Below the pieces are notes generated by a model. It was given only the letters and a program-made list of their open reading frames with translations. It was not told the DNA's origin and did no database searches. A stretch of 64,000 nt of DNA. Source: Kangiellaceae bacterium. GTDB lineage: Bacteria; Pseudomonadota; Gammaproteobacteria; Enterobacterales; Kangiellaceae. Numbering within the stretch: position 1 is the first letter of the stretch; the number at the start of each line of letters is the position of its first letter. Location of the stretch: NCBI GenBank assembly GCA_013373015.1, contig JABXIQ010000007.1, positions 1 through 64,000 of the forward strand, given 5' to 3'. Shown piece by piece: positions 8,465 through 16,918 of the stretch. The translations under genes and the position numbers were made by a program.

Positions 8465-9223
8465 CTAAGAATTTGATGGATTTGTTCTTTTATTAGTAGA
8501 TAAGCCATCAACTCTAAAGACCTTAAGCTTTACCAACCAATAAGCGATATAAAGCAAAGTGATTACTGTCGGTGCAAACCAATCAAAATAGCCACCCAAT
8601 ATCTTTTGTGCTACAAAAAACCCCGTTACTGAAGTTGCATAACCTGCTAACATTTTGGATAGATGAAATACTAACCACCTTTTCTTGGCTAATCCTGATT
8701 TAGAGAAAACCCAAAGATCAACCAAGCAAAAGCCAACTGCGAGGCAACCAAAAACGGTTTGTAGTGGCTGGTATCCACCGTATAAATATTTGGCATAGAA
8801 TAAAATAAAGATGCTAACTATTATCGTTAAATAGACAAAAGCTTTATCTATGGAGTAATTGTGGGCGCTGCTTTTAAAGGAAAGACTGCGTACTCCGCCG
8901 AACAGAAAATACAGCGTCATGACGCTAATTTGAAACATAGAAGTGCTAAAATGATGTGGTATTGTAGCTACTATTAATGTGAAAACTGCTGACAAACTCA
9001 TCTGCAGAAAAAACAGCCTGCCTGTAAGTTTATGTAATTTTCCACCTTTTTTGGCAACTAAAGCAACTCCGCCAACAATAAAAGCTAACGAGCCCAGAAC
9101 GACATGCACTGCAATCATGGCATTAACTAATCTTATTTCTAAAAAGTGTACAAACAACCATGTTGCAAAAATGGTTAACATTGTTGTTATAATTAACTGA
9201 TAGGTCAGTGCTTTACTATTCAT
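8465..9223 (-). CDS. DUF2306-like integral membrane protein
   Basis: 252 residues from the ATG at 9223, which has a GGGAAA ribosome site; a frame-extending ATG 30 nt upstream has none. About seven hydrophobic segments. An early HVVLGSLAFIVGGVAL helix is followed by KKGGKLHKLTGRLFF, the His-containing loop characteristic of DUF2306 membrane proteins. Function is unknown. The divergent neighbour is an AraC-type regulator with its own membrane domain, so it may control this gene; that is inference from position. Confidence 0.65.
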   Translation of the reverse strand: MNSKALTYQLIITTMLTIFATWLFVHFLEIRLVNAMIAVHVVLGSLAFIVGGVALVAKKGGKLHKLTGRLFFLQMSLSAVFTLIVATIPHHFSTSMFQISVMTLYFLFGGVRSLSFKSSAHNYSIDKAFVYLTIIVSIFILFYAKYLYGGYQPLQTVFGCLAVGFCLVDLWVFSKSGLAKKRWLVFHLSKMLAGYATSVTGFFVAQKILGGYFDWFAPTVITLLYIAYWLVKLKVFRVDGLSTNKRTNPSNS

Positions 9224-9429
9224 TGCTTTTTCCCATATAAAGTAAAAAAGCAAAAAATAGCTTTATTACACTTATAAAACCTCTTAAAAATTGTTTTGAG
9301 AGTAACTTTTGGAAGAAAAAATATATTGAAAGATAATTCGTTGGCTCATATAAACCCAAAGTTCAACTACAGCATTAAATCCAGTTTGAAAAGCATAACT
9401 CAAACAACAACCCTACTAGGTAGCATTAC

Positions 9430-10563
9430 ATGCAGTTTTCTTTTTTCGATGTATTACTTTTAATTGGCATAACCCAAGGACTGGTAGCCGTGCCATTGTT
9501 GTTGTTTGCTAAGAAGAAGCGAACGAGTAATTTGTTTTTAGCTTTAGCCATCCTGAGCTTTTGCATGTTATTCATCAAAATTGTAATGAATTACAATGGC
9601 TTAGCGGGAAGAGCTGGTTTTAGATATTTACCCAATGCCTTTGAACTAACAACGGCCCCACTATTCTATTTCTATTTGCTTGCCCTAACTGAAAATGGGT
9701 TTAGGTGGAAAAATAAACTCTTAATACATTTTATTCCCTTTGCCATAGCCCAAGGTTACGCTCTATATCTATACTTCCATGTTTATGATTTGCCAACTAG
9801 CGACCTACAAGATCAAGCGGCTCGATTGTTTCACTATGCTCCAGTGAAAGAAGTAGAAAACTGGCTGATAGTCATATCAATATTAGGCTACTTATTCGCA
9901 GGCTATCGAAAGTTTGTGCAATTTCAACAAAGAGTCAAAAACAACACTGCGGATAGCGCGTATCCAACTTTGCGATGGTTAAAAAGCATCATTATATTAA
10001 GTGCTATTTTAATTAGTTTCTTGATTATTAATATGTTGGTAGACCGCTTCTGGTATATAGAAAGTCACACTGAAGCGCATTGGAAAACTTACTTTATTTA
10101 TCAAGCAGCAGTTACTTATTACTTAAGTTTTATGGCTTACAGGCAACCAAAAATTGATCTGAAGCAAATATATCCACCTGAAAGTTTAGAAAACGCTCAA
10201 GAAACATTTTCTGAAAGTCATGGAACGGTTGTTAATCAATTAGAGCAGGTGTTGCAAGAACAAAAGCTTTATCTTGATCCTAGTTTAAATGTTTCTCGAC
10301 TTGCTCAAGAGCTAGATATTAGCCCAACTAACCTATCACTAATCATTAATTCTCATTACAAACAGAGTTTTCGTTCATTGATTAATGATTATCGCCTTAA
10401 AGATATCAAAGCCAAGCTGCTCGATCCTAATAACAAAGCATCCATTTTATCTTTAGCACTGGAGTCTGGGTTTAACTCTGAGGCTAGCTTTTATAGAGTG
10501 TTTAAGGCTACAACGGGTTTAACACCAAGGGCATTTATCGAACAGCACTCAGCAAAAGATTAA
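9430..10563 (+). CDS. AraC-family regulator with N-terminal membrane domain
   Basis: 377 residues. Residues 1-230 contain about seven hydrophobic helices (starting FFDVLLLIGITQGLVAVPLL). Residues 270-375 form a double helix-turn-helix AraC DNA-binding domain (SRLAQELDISPTNLSLIIN, then ILSLALESGFNSEASFYRVF and TGLTPRAF). Such membrane-anchored AraC proteins probably couple a membrane signal to transcription. It is divergent from the DUF2306 gene, with a 206-bp shared control region, and convergent with cysE. The signal is unknown. Confidence 0.85.
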   Translation: MQFSFFDVLLLIGITQGLVAVPLLLFAKKKRTSNLFLALAILSFCMLFIKIVMNYNGLAGRAGFRYLPNAFELTTAPLFYFYLLALTENGFRWKNKLLIHFIPFAIAQGYALYLYFHVYDLPTSDLQDQAARLFHYAPVKEVENWLIVISILGYLFAGYRKFVQFQQRVKNNTADSAYPTLRWLKSIIILSAILISFLIINMLVDRFWYIESHTEAHWKTYFIYQAAVTYYLSFMAYRQPKIDLKQIYPPESLENAQETFSESHGTVVNQLEQVLQEQKLYLDPSLNVSRLAQELDISPTNLSLIINSHYKQSFRSLINDYRLKDIKAKLLDPNNKASILSLALESGFNSEASFYRVFKATTGLTPRAFIEQHSAKD

Positions 10564-10568
10564 AATTT

Positions 10569-11291
10569 TTATTTTCTTATTTCATCGGAGCAATCAAGCT
10601 CTGGAATATCCATTTCATCAAGATCAAAACCCTTGCTCTTCAAAACGCAACTGATTCGCTTGAGCTGCTCTTCTAAAGCATTGGCATGCGCATACATACT
10701 GCGGATAGACTGGGTAATGGGATCTTGCTGATCGGCACTGATGCCATAGGCCTCGAAAATATCTTCACTATTTTGTGTACCGCGTGCAGCTTCGCGAGCA
10801 GGAATACCTATAACAGTTTTATCTTGCGCCACATCTTTAATAACCACAGCATTTGAGCCAACTTTTGCGCCAGTATGTAAAGTAATCGGGCCCAAAACTT
10901 TAGCGCCAGCACCAATAACCACATTATCTTGTAGGGTCGGATGGCGTTTACCCTCTTTCCAGCTAGTACCGCCAAGTGTGACGCCGTGATAAAGGGTACA
11001 ATCATCACCAATTTCGGCGGTTTCACCAATCACCACGCCCATACCATGATCAATAAAAAAACGACGACCAATTTTTGCACCTGGGTGAATTTCAATCCCC
11101 GTTAACCAACGCGAAAAAGTCGATAAAGAGCGAGCCAACCACTTCCAATTAGTTTTCCACAGTCTATGTGCCCCTCGATGCAACCAAATAGCATGCAGCC
11201 CAGGATAATTCGTGAGTATTTCAAAATTATTACGCGCCGCTGGGTCGCGGTGGTATACACTTTTAATATCTTCTTTTATTCGCTCAAACAT
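10569..11291 (-). CDS. cysE: Serine O-acetyltransferase
   Basis: 240 residues, the short CysE/EpsC form. An N-terminal helical part is followed by left-handed beta-helix hexapeptide repeats ([61 protein letters not shown]). The catalytic DHGMG and GVTLGGT segments are intact. The enzyme makes O-acetylserine from serine and acetyl-CoA, the carbon acceptor for cysteine synthesis, and cysteine is the substrate of IscS. It is 16 nt downstream of trmJ on the same strand. In pseudomonad-like genomes trmJ-cysE runs straight into iscR; here that link is broken by the 6.4-10.6 kb block. Confidence 0.96.
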   Translation of the reverse strand: MFERIKEDIKSVYHRDPAARNNFEILTNYPGLHAIWLHRGAHRLWKTNWKWLARSLSTFSRWLTGIEIHPGAKIGRRFFIDHGMGVVIGETAEIGDDCTLYHGVTLGGTSWKEGKRHPTLQDNVVIGAGAKVLGPITLHTGAKVGSNAVVIKDVAQDKTVIGIPAREAARGTQNSEDIFEAYGISADQQDPITQSIRSMYAHANALEEQLKRISCVLKSKGFDLDEMDIPELDCSDEIRK

Positions 11292-11307
11292 AAGTATCGT
11301 CTTAACA

Positions 11308-12087
11308 TTATTGTCGCGTTGTACGCTTAATGTATTTATCTATTGATGATAAAAAGCCACGTAAAATATTCACTTCGCCCTGGTTAAGTTGCGCTTTAGC
11401 GAATAATCGCCGTATTCTTGCTGGCAACAATTTAGGTTGTTCAGGATCATAAAACTCGGTTTGCTGCATCACCAATTGCAAATGGTTATATAAACCATCC
11501 ACTTCGGTTATAGTGGCCGCTTGCTCACTATCTTTATCAACAATGTGTTCTTGATGTGCTTCGTCGCCTCCTTGACTAGACAGTTGAGCTAAACGCAGCT
11601 CATAAGCAATAATTTGCACTGCTGATGCCAAATTCAAGGACATGTACTCTGGATTGGCTGGAATATTCACATGATAATTACACTGTTGTAACTCTTCGTT
11701 AAGCAAACCGGTACTTTCACGACCAAACATAATAGCAATCGGATAAGATTGCTTTTTATCCAAGCAAATCTGTGCCATTTCGCGCGGCTCAATCAAAGGC
11801 CATGGCAAAGCTCTATTACGAGAACTTGTACCAATCACCAAACGACAGCCAGATAAAGCCTGCTCAAGAGTCTCCACTACCAGCGCATTATCAAGAATAT
11901 CCAAAGCTCCTGAAGATCGCGTGAAGGCTTCTTCCGAAGGAAAATGCTTCGGTTTCAGCAAAACCAAGTGCTTCAAACCCATAGTTTTCATTGCCCGCGC
12001 CGCCGCACCAATATTACCAGGGTGACTGGTTTGGCAGAGTACAATCTTGATGTTATCTAATAAATCTTGTGATAGTGACTCGTTCAT
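11308..12087 (-). CDS. trmJ: tRNA (cytidine/uridine-2'-O-)-methyltransferase TrmJ
   Basis: 259 residues from the ATG at 12087; the codon before it is TTG and would add one residue. This is a SpoU/SPOUT-type methyltransferase: [20 protein letters not shown] at the N-terminus, [13 protein letters not shown] (motif 2) and [19 protein letters not shown] (motif 3, the SAM-binding knot). The C-terminal extension (about 170-259) is typical of TrmJ. It 2'-O-methylates position 32 of several tRNAs. It is divergent from suhB, a widely conserved arrangement, and is followed by cysE. Confidence 0.94.
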   Translation of the reverse strand: MNESLSQDLLDNIKIVLCQTSHPGNIGAAARAMKTMGLKHLVLLKPKHFPSEEAFTRSSGALDILDNALVVETLEQALSGCRLVIGTSSRNRALPWPLIEPREMAQICLDKKQSYPIAIMFGRESTGLLNEELQQCNYHVNIPANPEYMSLNLASAVQIIAYELRLAQLSSQGGDEAHQEHIVDKDSEQAATITEVDGLYNHLQLVMQQTEFYDPEQPKLLPARIRRLFAKAQLNQGEVNILRGFLSSIDKYIKRTTRQ

Positions 12088-12180
12088 CAATTGTTAATTA
12101 GTTACGTGCGTTATCGAAAAGCCAATGATATCAAAGACCTAAGCATAACCCCATTTTTTATTTTAACTGTTGGATTTTTT

Positions 12181-12189
12181 TGGTATGAT
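12181..12189 (+). promoter_or_regulatory. Extended -10 of the suhB promoter
   Basis: TGGTATGAT is an extended -10 element (TGn followed by TATGAT), about 100 nt before the suhB start. No good -35 is visible, which is usual for extended -10 promoters. Confidence 0.45.
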
Positions 12190-12287
12190 GCGCGCAATTC
12201 GGCACACTAGCCTGAATGTAATTACATTGATTATGCGATAGTGCAAAATCAACTAATGATGATCTTTAATACTGGTGGTATCTATAC

Positions 12288-13076
12288 ATGAACGCATACA
12301 AAAATATTGCAGTGCGTGCGGCTAACCGTGCGGGTGATTTTGTGGCAAAAGCCTTTGGCGATCGTGATCGCATTATTGCCCAATCAAAGGGTATCAACGA
12401 CTTTGTAAGCAATATCGACAGAAAAGCCGAACAAATCATTATTGATACTATCCAGCTATCTTACCCAGAACACGCTATTTTAGCTGAAGAATCTGGCCAT
12501 ATCGAAGGAAAAGGTGACGACGCACAAGTTACTTGGGTCATTGATCCCATTGATGGCACAACCAATTTTTTACAAGGTATTCCCCACTTCGCCATATCTA
12601 TAGCCGTAAAGCAGAATGGCAAAACCGTTGCTGCGGTTGTATTTGATCCGATAAAAGACGAAATGTTTTCTGCCGCTAATGGCGAAGGTGCACAGCTTAA
12701 CAATAAGCGTATTCGTGTTAGCGATAAACGCAAATTGGATAATGCTGTTTTGGCTACAGGCTTTCCATTCCGTCACCACGCACAACTAGATAACTACCTA
12801 GAATACTTTTCAACATTGTTACCATTATGCTCAGACATGCGTCGCGCAGGCTCTGCCGCTTTAGATTTGGCCTATGTAGCAGCTGGACGAGTGGATGGTT
12901 TTTGGGAGTTCAACCTAGCAGAATGGGACACTGCAGCAGGTATTTTGCTCGTTAAAGAAGCTGGCGGGTTAATTGGTGACGTAAAAGGCAACCCCTACTC
13001 TACAAAATCAAAAAGCATATTGGCAGCTAATCCAGGCGTGTTTAAGCACTTTATGCAAACCGTTAAAAACATATAA
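12288..13076 (+). CDS. suhB: Inositol-1-monophosphatase / NusB-NusA cofactor SuhB
   Basis: 262 residues, the usual SuhB length. The inositol monophosphatase metal site is complete: EESG, WVIDPIDGTTNF and the C-terminal AEWDTAAG. Biochemically it dephosphorylates inositol monophosphate; in enterobacteria SuhB also joins the rRNA antitermination complex. It is divergent from trmJ and ends in a clear terminator. Confidence 0.95.
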   Translation: MNAYKNIAVRAANRAGDFVAKAFGDRDRIIAQSKGINDFVSNIDRKAEQIIIDTIQLSYPEHAILAEESGHIEGKGDDAQVTWVIDPIDGTTNFLQGIPHFAISIAVKQNGKTVAAVVFDPIKDEMFSAANGEGAQLNNKRIRVSDKRKLDNAVLATGFPFRHHAQLDNYLEYFSTLLPLCSDMRRAGSAALDLAYVAAGRVDGFWEFNLAEWDTAAGILLVKEAGGLIGDVKGNPYSTKSKSILAANPGVFKHFMQTVKNI

Positions 13077-13116
13077 GGTATTGATTTAACAAGAATTAAA
13101 TAGTTCATATTGAAAT

Positions 13117-13146
13117 AAGCACTTGTTTTGTTGCAAGTGCTTTTTT
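13117..13146 (+). terminator. suhB terminator
   Basis: Perfect 9-bp stem AAGCACTTG / CAAGTGCTT with an 8-nt loop followed by a T-run. Confidence 0.9.
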
Positions 13147-13294
13147 AATCCACAACTGAATTCAAAGTTTAGTCTAAGAACCAGACTACAGTTTAATACA
13201 AAATTTTACTAACACTCTCAACTAACAAGAAGATATAATTGGTCAGTCCTCTTACCATTAAGTTGTTTTGTGTTATGGGTAAAGGTTATGACTA

Positions 13295-14125
13295 ATGAAT
13301 ATTTCAAACACATGTAGTGAGCACACAATGAAACAGTTTTTCGAATCTTTATGGAATGACTATGTATCGATCACCCCTGACGCATTAGCCATTCATAATA
13401 AATTCAAGCAGTTAGGTGATACAGAAATCGTCAATGACCATGTTGCGTTTCGTACTTTCAATGATGGTTTAATCAGCCTAAAGCATATCGGAGCCTATTT
13501 AGAGCAACTAGGTTATCAAGAAGCTGGAGAGTACCACTTTGAGGAGAAAAAGCTTTATGCGAAACATTTTGCTCATAAAACAGAGCAAGATGCACCTAAG
13601 ATCTTTGTTAGCGAACTGTTATTAGAAGAGTTTTCACCTGAGTTGCAAATGTTCTGCCGAGGCTTAATTGCTGAAGCGAATTGGAATATTGGGAAAAATG
13701 GCTTACAGATCCCTTCACGTCCGTGGGGTAAAATCAGTCGCACCGCCTACCAAAAGCTACTTGAAGAAAGTGAATATGCTGCATGGCTTGCCGTTTTTGG
13801 TTTACGCGCCAACCACTTTACCGTATCAATCAACCACTTAGAATCTTTAGGCAATATTGAAACAGTCAATCAATATCTTAAAGAAAGCGGCTTTGAACTA
13901 AACACTAGTGGCGGCGAAATTAAAGGCAATGAAGAAGTTTGCTTAAAACAAAGTTCAACCATGGCCAATACTGTTAATTGGGAGTTTGAAGACGGCAACT
14001 ACCCTATTCGCTCATGCTTCTATGAGTTTGCCGAGCGCTTCCCAATGCAAAACGGTGAGCTATATCAAGGTTTTGTTGCTGCAAGTGCTGATAAGATTTT
14101 TGAATCCACAAACGTCGCAGCTTAA
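13295..14125 (+). CDS. DUF1338-family protein (HglS-like, short form)
   Basis: 276 residues from the ATG at 13295, or 265 from the ATG at 13328, which begins MKQFFESLW directly at the domain start. The sequence has DUF1338 features: NDHVAFRTFND near the start (first metal-ligand His), GLRANHFTVSINHL in the middle (second) and SCFYEFAERF near the end (Glu). DUF1338 includes HglS/YdcJ, a non-haem iron 2-oxoadipate dioxygenase of lysine breakdown, but HglS is longer, so the substrate here is uncertain. It is a single gene convergent with the CAP-domain gene. Confidence 0.8.
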   Translation: MNISNTCSEHTMKQFFESLWNDYVSITPDALAIHNKFKQLGDTEIVNDHVAFRTFNDGLISLKHIGAYLEQLGYQEAGEYHFEEKKLYAKHFAHKTEQDAPKIFVSELLLEEFSPELQMFCRGLIAEANWNIGKNGLQIPSRPWGKISRTAYQKLLEESEYAAWLAVFGLRANHFTVSINHLESLGNIETVNQYLKESGFELNTSGGEIKGNEEVCLKQSSTMANTVNWEFEDGNYPIRSCFYEFAERFPMQNGELYQGFVAASADKIFESTNVAA

Positions 14126-14142
14126 TGAGCAAACTTAAGAAA

Positions 14143-14167
14143 AAGCCAGCTTAATGCTGGCTTTTTT
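14143..14167. terminator. Shared terminator between convergent genes
   Basis: Stem AAGCCAGC / GCTGGCTT with a TTAAT loop, flanked by A-runs and T-runs, so it works on both strands. It covers the last codons and stop of the CAP-domain gene. Confidence 0.85.
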
Positions 14168-14693
14168 GTTCTTTTTTGGCGACATACACAGCCCAATAAT
14201 CAACATGAGGACTTTCCCACTTACGATAATAACCTACCCCAATTTCATCTTGCTCAAGAAAAAAAGAGTGTTCTCCCAAGAGGTGAATACGGTGCCCATA
14301 ACTTGTTTTAAACTCAAACCAAGCATCATCAGCATACTCAAACCCACCTTGCACTGCCTCACTTTGATTTTTTAAACCTAGATCATCAACTAGCCGAAGC
14401 GGATAACCAGCTTCACGCAAACGAGCGTTAGCAGAGATTTTTGAACCAAAATGATCAACAACTCCTAGATCAGCCATTTCTTTGGCTTTATCAGCTGCAA
14501 TTTCGGCTAGCAAAGGGTTGCATGTTAACTTTACCCTTTTCTGCTCTTCGTCATTAATAATAAGTTTTGCCAACTCTATGGCTTTTGGGTGCAAGCCGCA
14601 TTTGGTGTAGTCCTGCTCATCACTAGCCAACACTATGTGGTTAGCGTTGATAAGCAAAACTAGCGAAAATAACAGCGTTGTTTTAATCATCAT
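14151..14693 (-). CDS. Secreted CAP-domain (YkwD/SCP-like) protein
   Basis: 180 residues from the ATG at 14693 (or 179 from the adjacent ATG at 14690). A signal peptide runs MMIKTTLLFSLVLLI to about NHIVLASD. The remainder is a CAP domain: CNPLLAEIAADKAKEMAD, then VVDHFGSKISANARLREAGY, and a central HRIHLLGE with a GVGYYR strand. CAP proteins are exported and of varied or unknown function. The start overlaps the mscS stop (ATGATGATTAA), implying translational coupling. A longer in-frame start exists but would destroy the signal peptide. Confidence 0.78.
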   Translation of the reverse strand: MMIKTTLLFSLVLLINANHIVLASDEQDYTKCGLHPKAIELAKLIINDEEQKRVKLTCNPLLAEIAADKAKEMADLGVVDHFGSKISANARLREAGYPLRLVDDLGLKNQSEAVQGGFEYADDAWFEFKTSYGHRIHLLGEHSFFLEQDEIGVGYYRKWESPHVDYWAVYVAKKEQKSQH

Positions 14694-15840
14694 TTTTCGG
14701 TAATTCTTTGATATACAAATCCTGTTTTGAATAAGGTATTTCGATTCCTTCATCTTTAAATCGTTGGTGAATAGTTAGAATTAAGTTATGAATCACTCGT
14801 CCTCGTAACTCTGGTCTATCAATCCAAGCCTGAATTTGGAAATCTATGCTTGAGCCATTAAATAATTTTGCGCGAACTCTTGGCACTGGATCTTTACACA
14901 CATGCTCGGACTGGTTGGCGATATCTTCTAACACAGCACAGACTTTATCTAAATCTGAATCATAAGAAACCCCAACAGCTACACGAATACGTGTTTTAAC
15001 CCAAGGTCCACCACTTTCGTTGACGATTTTGGCATTACCCATCACCGAGTTAGGAATAGTCACTTCAACATCATCTCGAGTTAACAAGCGAGTACTGCGA
15101 ATACCGACATGAGTAACCATTCCTCTTTCGCCTGTGTCGAGCACAATATAGTCACCCAATTTATATGGCGCATCCGCGACAATAAAGAAACCAGCGAACA
15201 AATTTGCTAGAGTGTCTTTGGCAGCAAAACCTATCGCGATACCAATAACACCAGCTGAAGCTAACCAAGCAGTAGGATCTTTACCCCAAAGTAAGATTAA
15301 AAAGTAAGAACCTAAACCAATGACCAATATTTGGGTCATTATATTAAGCACAGGAATGGTTCGCTCTTCTACGAACTTAAAATATTTACGGTTATGACTT
15401 AAGGCTTCAAGTATAACTTTACTGCCTTTCCACGCAGTAACGATTAAAGCAATAATGAGTAAGCTGAAAATAACTCTTTTCAGCGTTGTGTCTGTGCTTG
15501 ATGATAACTGTAATGCTTCAACAGCTAATGCCATTGCACCATAAAAAATCACACTAAAGACAGGTTTACTAAGAACTGCGATTATCCGATCATCAAAATC
15601 ATTTTCTGTTTTAGCGGTTAAACTACCCCACACAGTTTTGAATAGCCACTGACTAACTTTGGCAATGATATAGCCTGTAGCCAATACTACCAACATCAAA
15701 ATCCAAGGATGTGTTTGTAGTTGCTCCCAATAATTCAAAATAAAATCAGGAAGCCAAGACTTTATATCGGAAAACATCTGCTCTGCTACTTGAGAGTCTG
15801 TATTTTCTGCTTGCTCGGTTGCGGTTGTTTGTTCTGCCAT
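14683..15840 (-). CDS. MscS-family mechanosensitive channel
   Basis: 385 residues. Four or five membrane helices span about 45-210, and the pore helix reads WLASAGVIGIAIGFAAKDTL, continuing ANLFAGFF as in MscS. The cytosolic beta domain (GDYIVLDTGERGMVTHVGIRSTRL) and alpha/beta domain follow. These channels open under membrane tension to release solutes during osmotic downshift. It is co-transcribed with the downstream CAP gene through overlapping stop and start codons. It is similar in form to YnaI/YbdG-like subfamilies, but I cannot assign one. Confidence 0.9.
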   Translation of the reverse strand: MAEQTTATEQAENTDSQVAEQMFSDIKSWLPDFILNYWEQLQTHPWILMLVVLATGYIIAKVSQWLFKTVWGSLTAKTENDFDDRIIAVLSKPVFSVIFYGAMALAVEALQLSSSTDTTLKRVIFSLLIIALIVTAWKGSKVILEALSHNRKYFKFVEERTIPVLNIMTQILVIGLGSYFLILLWGKDPTAWLASAGVIGIAIGFAAKDTLANLFAGFFIVADAPYKLGDYIVLDTGERGMVTHVGIRSTRLLTRDDVEVTIPNSVMGNAKIVNESGGPWVKTRIRVAVGVSYDSDLDKVCAVLEDIANQSEHVCKDPVPRVRAKLFNGSSIDFQIQAWIDRPELRGRVIHNLILTIHQRFKDEGIEIPYSKQDLYIKELPKNDD

Positions 15841-15870
15841 AGTGTTTAATCGTGTTAAATGTGATAAGCC

Positions 15871-15907
15871 AAAAAAAACGGCTCAGAATATTTCTATTCT
15901 AAGCCGT
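15871..15907 (-). terminator. secDF terminator
   Basis: A 13-bp imperfect stem (ACGGCTcAGAATA / TATTCTaAGCCGT) with a TTTC loop, ending in eight T on the minus strand, downstream of secF. Confidence 0.9.
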
Positions 15908-15965
15908 CTTGTATAAATTAAAAGTGAATAAGTTAAAAATTATTCTAATGCCTCTTAATTAGTGT

Positions 15966-16904
15966 TTAAGGCATATCAAATTCTTCACCTTCTTTCTTCA
16001 CTTCCGGCGGCATCAAATCTTCTTTCTTAACGCCTAATGCCAACGCTACAGTACTAGCGACATAAACAGAAGAGTAAGTACCGATCAAAACACCAACAAT
16101 CAATGCTTCAGCGAATGAATGAATAGTTTGACCACCGAAGAAGAATAACGCTAACAATACCAATAAAGTTGTAATCGAGGTCATTAATGTACGCGCTAAG
16201 GTTTGATTCAAAGAAGTATTAACCACTTCTTCGGAGTTTCCTTTACGCATTTTTAAGAAATTTTCACGAATACGATCATATACAACAATAGTATCGTTTA
16301 GAGAGTAACCGATAACCGCTAATAAAGCCGCTAACACCGTTAAATCAAACTCAACTTCGGTTATTGAGAAAAAGCCAATAACGATAATAACGTCGTGTGC
16401 TAGGGCTGCCACAGAACCAATCGAGAACTTCCACTCAAAACGCAATGCAACATAGATCATGATACAGATCAAAGCGACTAACATGGCTAAACCACCCTGT
16501 TCCTTAAGCTCCTCACCAATCACTGGGCCTACATAAGACTGATCGCGTTTAACAACTTCTGAGCCATCAGAGCGAAGTGCTTTTAATACTTCATCGCTCA
16601 CGTTGACATTCTCAATATGATCTTGCTGTGGCATACGAATTTGAACTACTTTTGATGAGCCAAAGTTTTGCACCACCGCGCCATTAATCTCAATATCAGC
16701 CAACTGTTGACGAATTTTTGATAAATCAGCATCTTGCTCATAACCTACTTCAACCATTGTTCCACCAGTAAAGTCCAAACCATAGTTCAGACCTTTAGTG
16801 AAGAATGCTGTTATTGAAGCAATGATCAACAAGCTTGATAAAACGATTGCAAATTTGCGTAGTTTTAAGAAATCAAAATTGGGTTCTTTATTAAATATTT
16901 GCAT
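15966..16904 (-). CDS. secF: Protein translocase subunit SecF
   Basis: 312 residues with six membrane segments. The SecF signature GLDFTGGTMVEVGY follows the first helix, and the membrane motifs YSLNDTIVVYDRIRENF and TSITTLLVLLALFFFGG are present. SecF works with SecD and YajC to drive proteins through SecYEG using the ion gradient. It lies 14 nt after secD, the normal arrangement, and a strong terminator follows. Confidence 0.97.
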   Translation of the reverse strand: MQIFNKEPNFDFLKLRKFAIVLSSLLIIASITAFFTKGLNYGLDFTGGTMVEVGYEQDADLSKIRQQLADIEINGAVVQNFGSSKVVQIRMPQQDHIENVNVSDEVLKALRSDGSEVVKRDQSYVGPVIGEELKEQGGLAMLVALICIMIYVALRFEWKFSIGSVAALAHDVIIVIGFFSITEVEFDLTVLAALLAVIGYSLNDTIVVYDRIRENFLKMRKGNSEEVVNTSLNQTLARTLMTSITTLLVLLALFFFGGQTIHSFAEALIVGVLIGTYSSVYVASTVALALGVKKEDLMPPEVKKEGEEFDMP

Positions 16905-16918
16905 GGTGTGTCTCCCGT

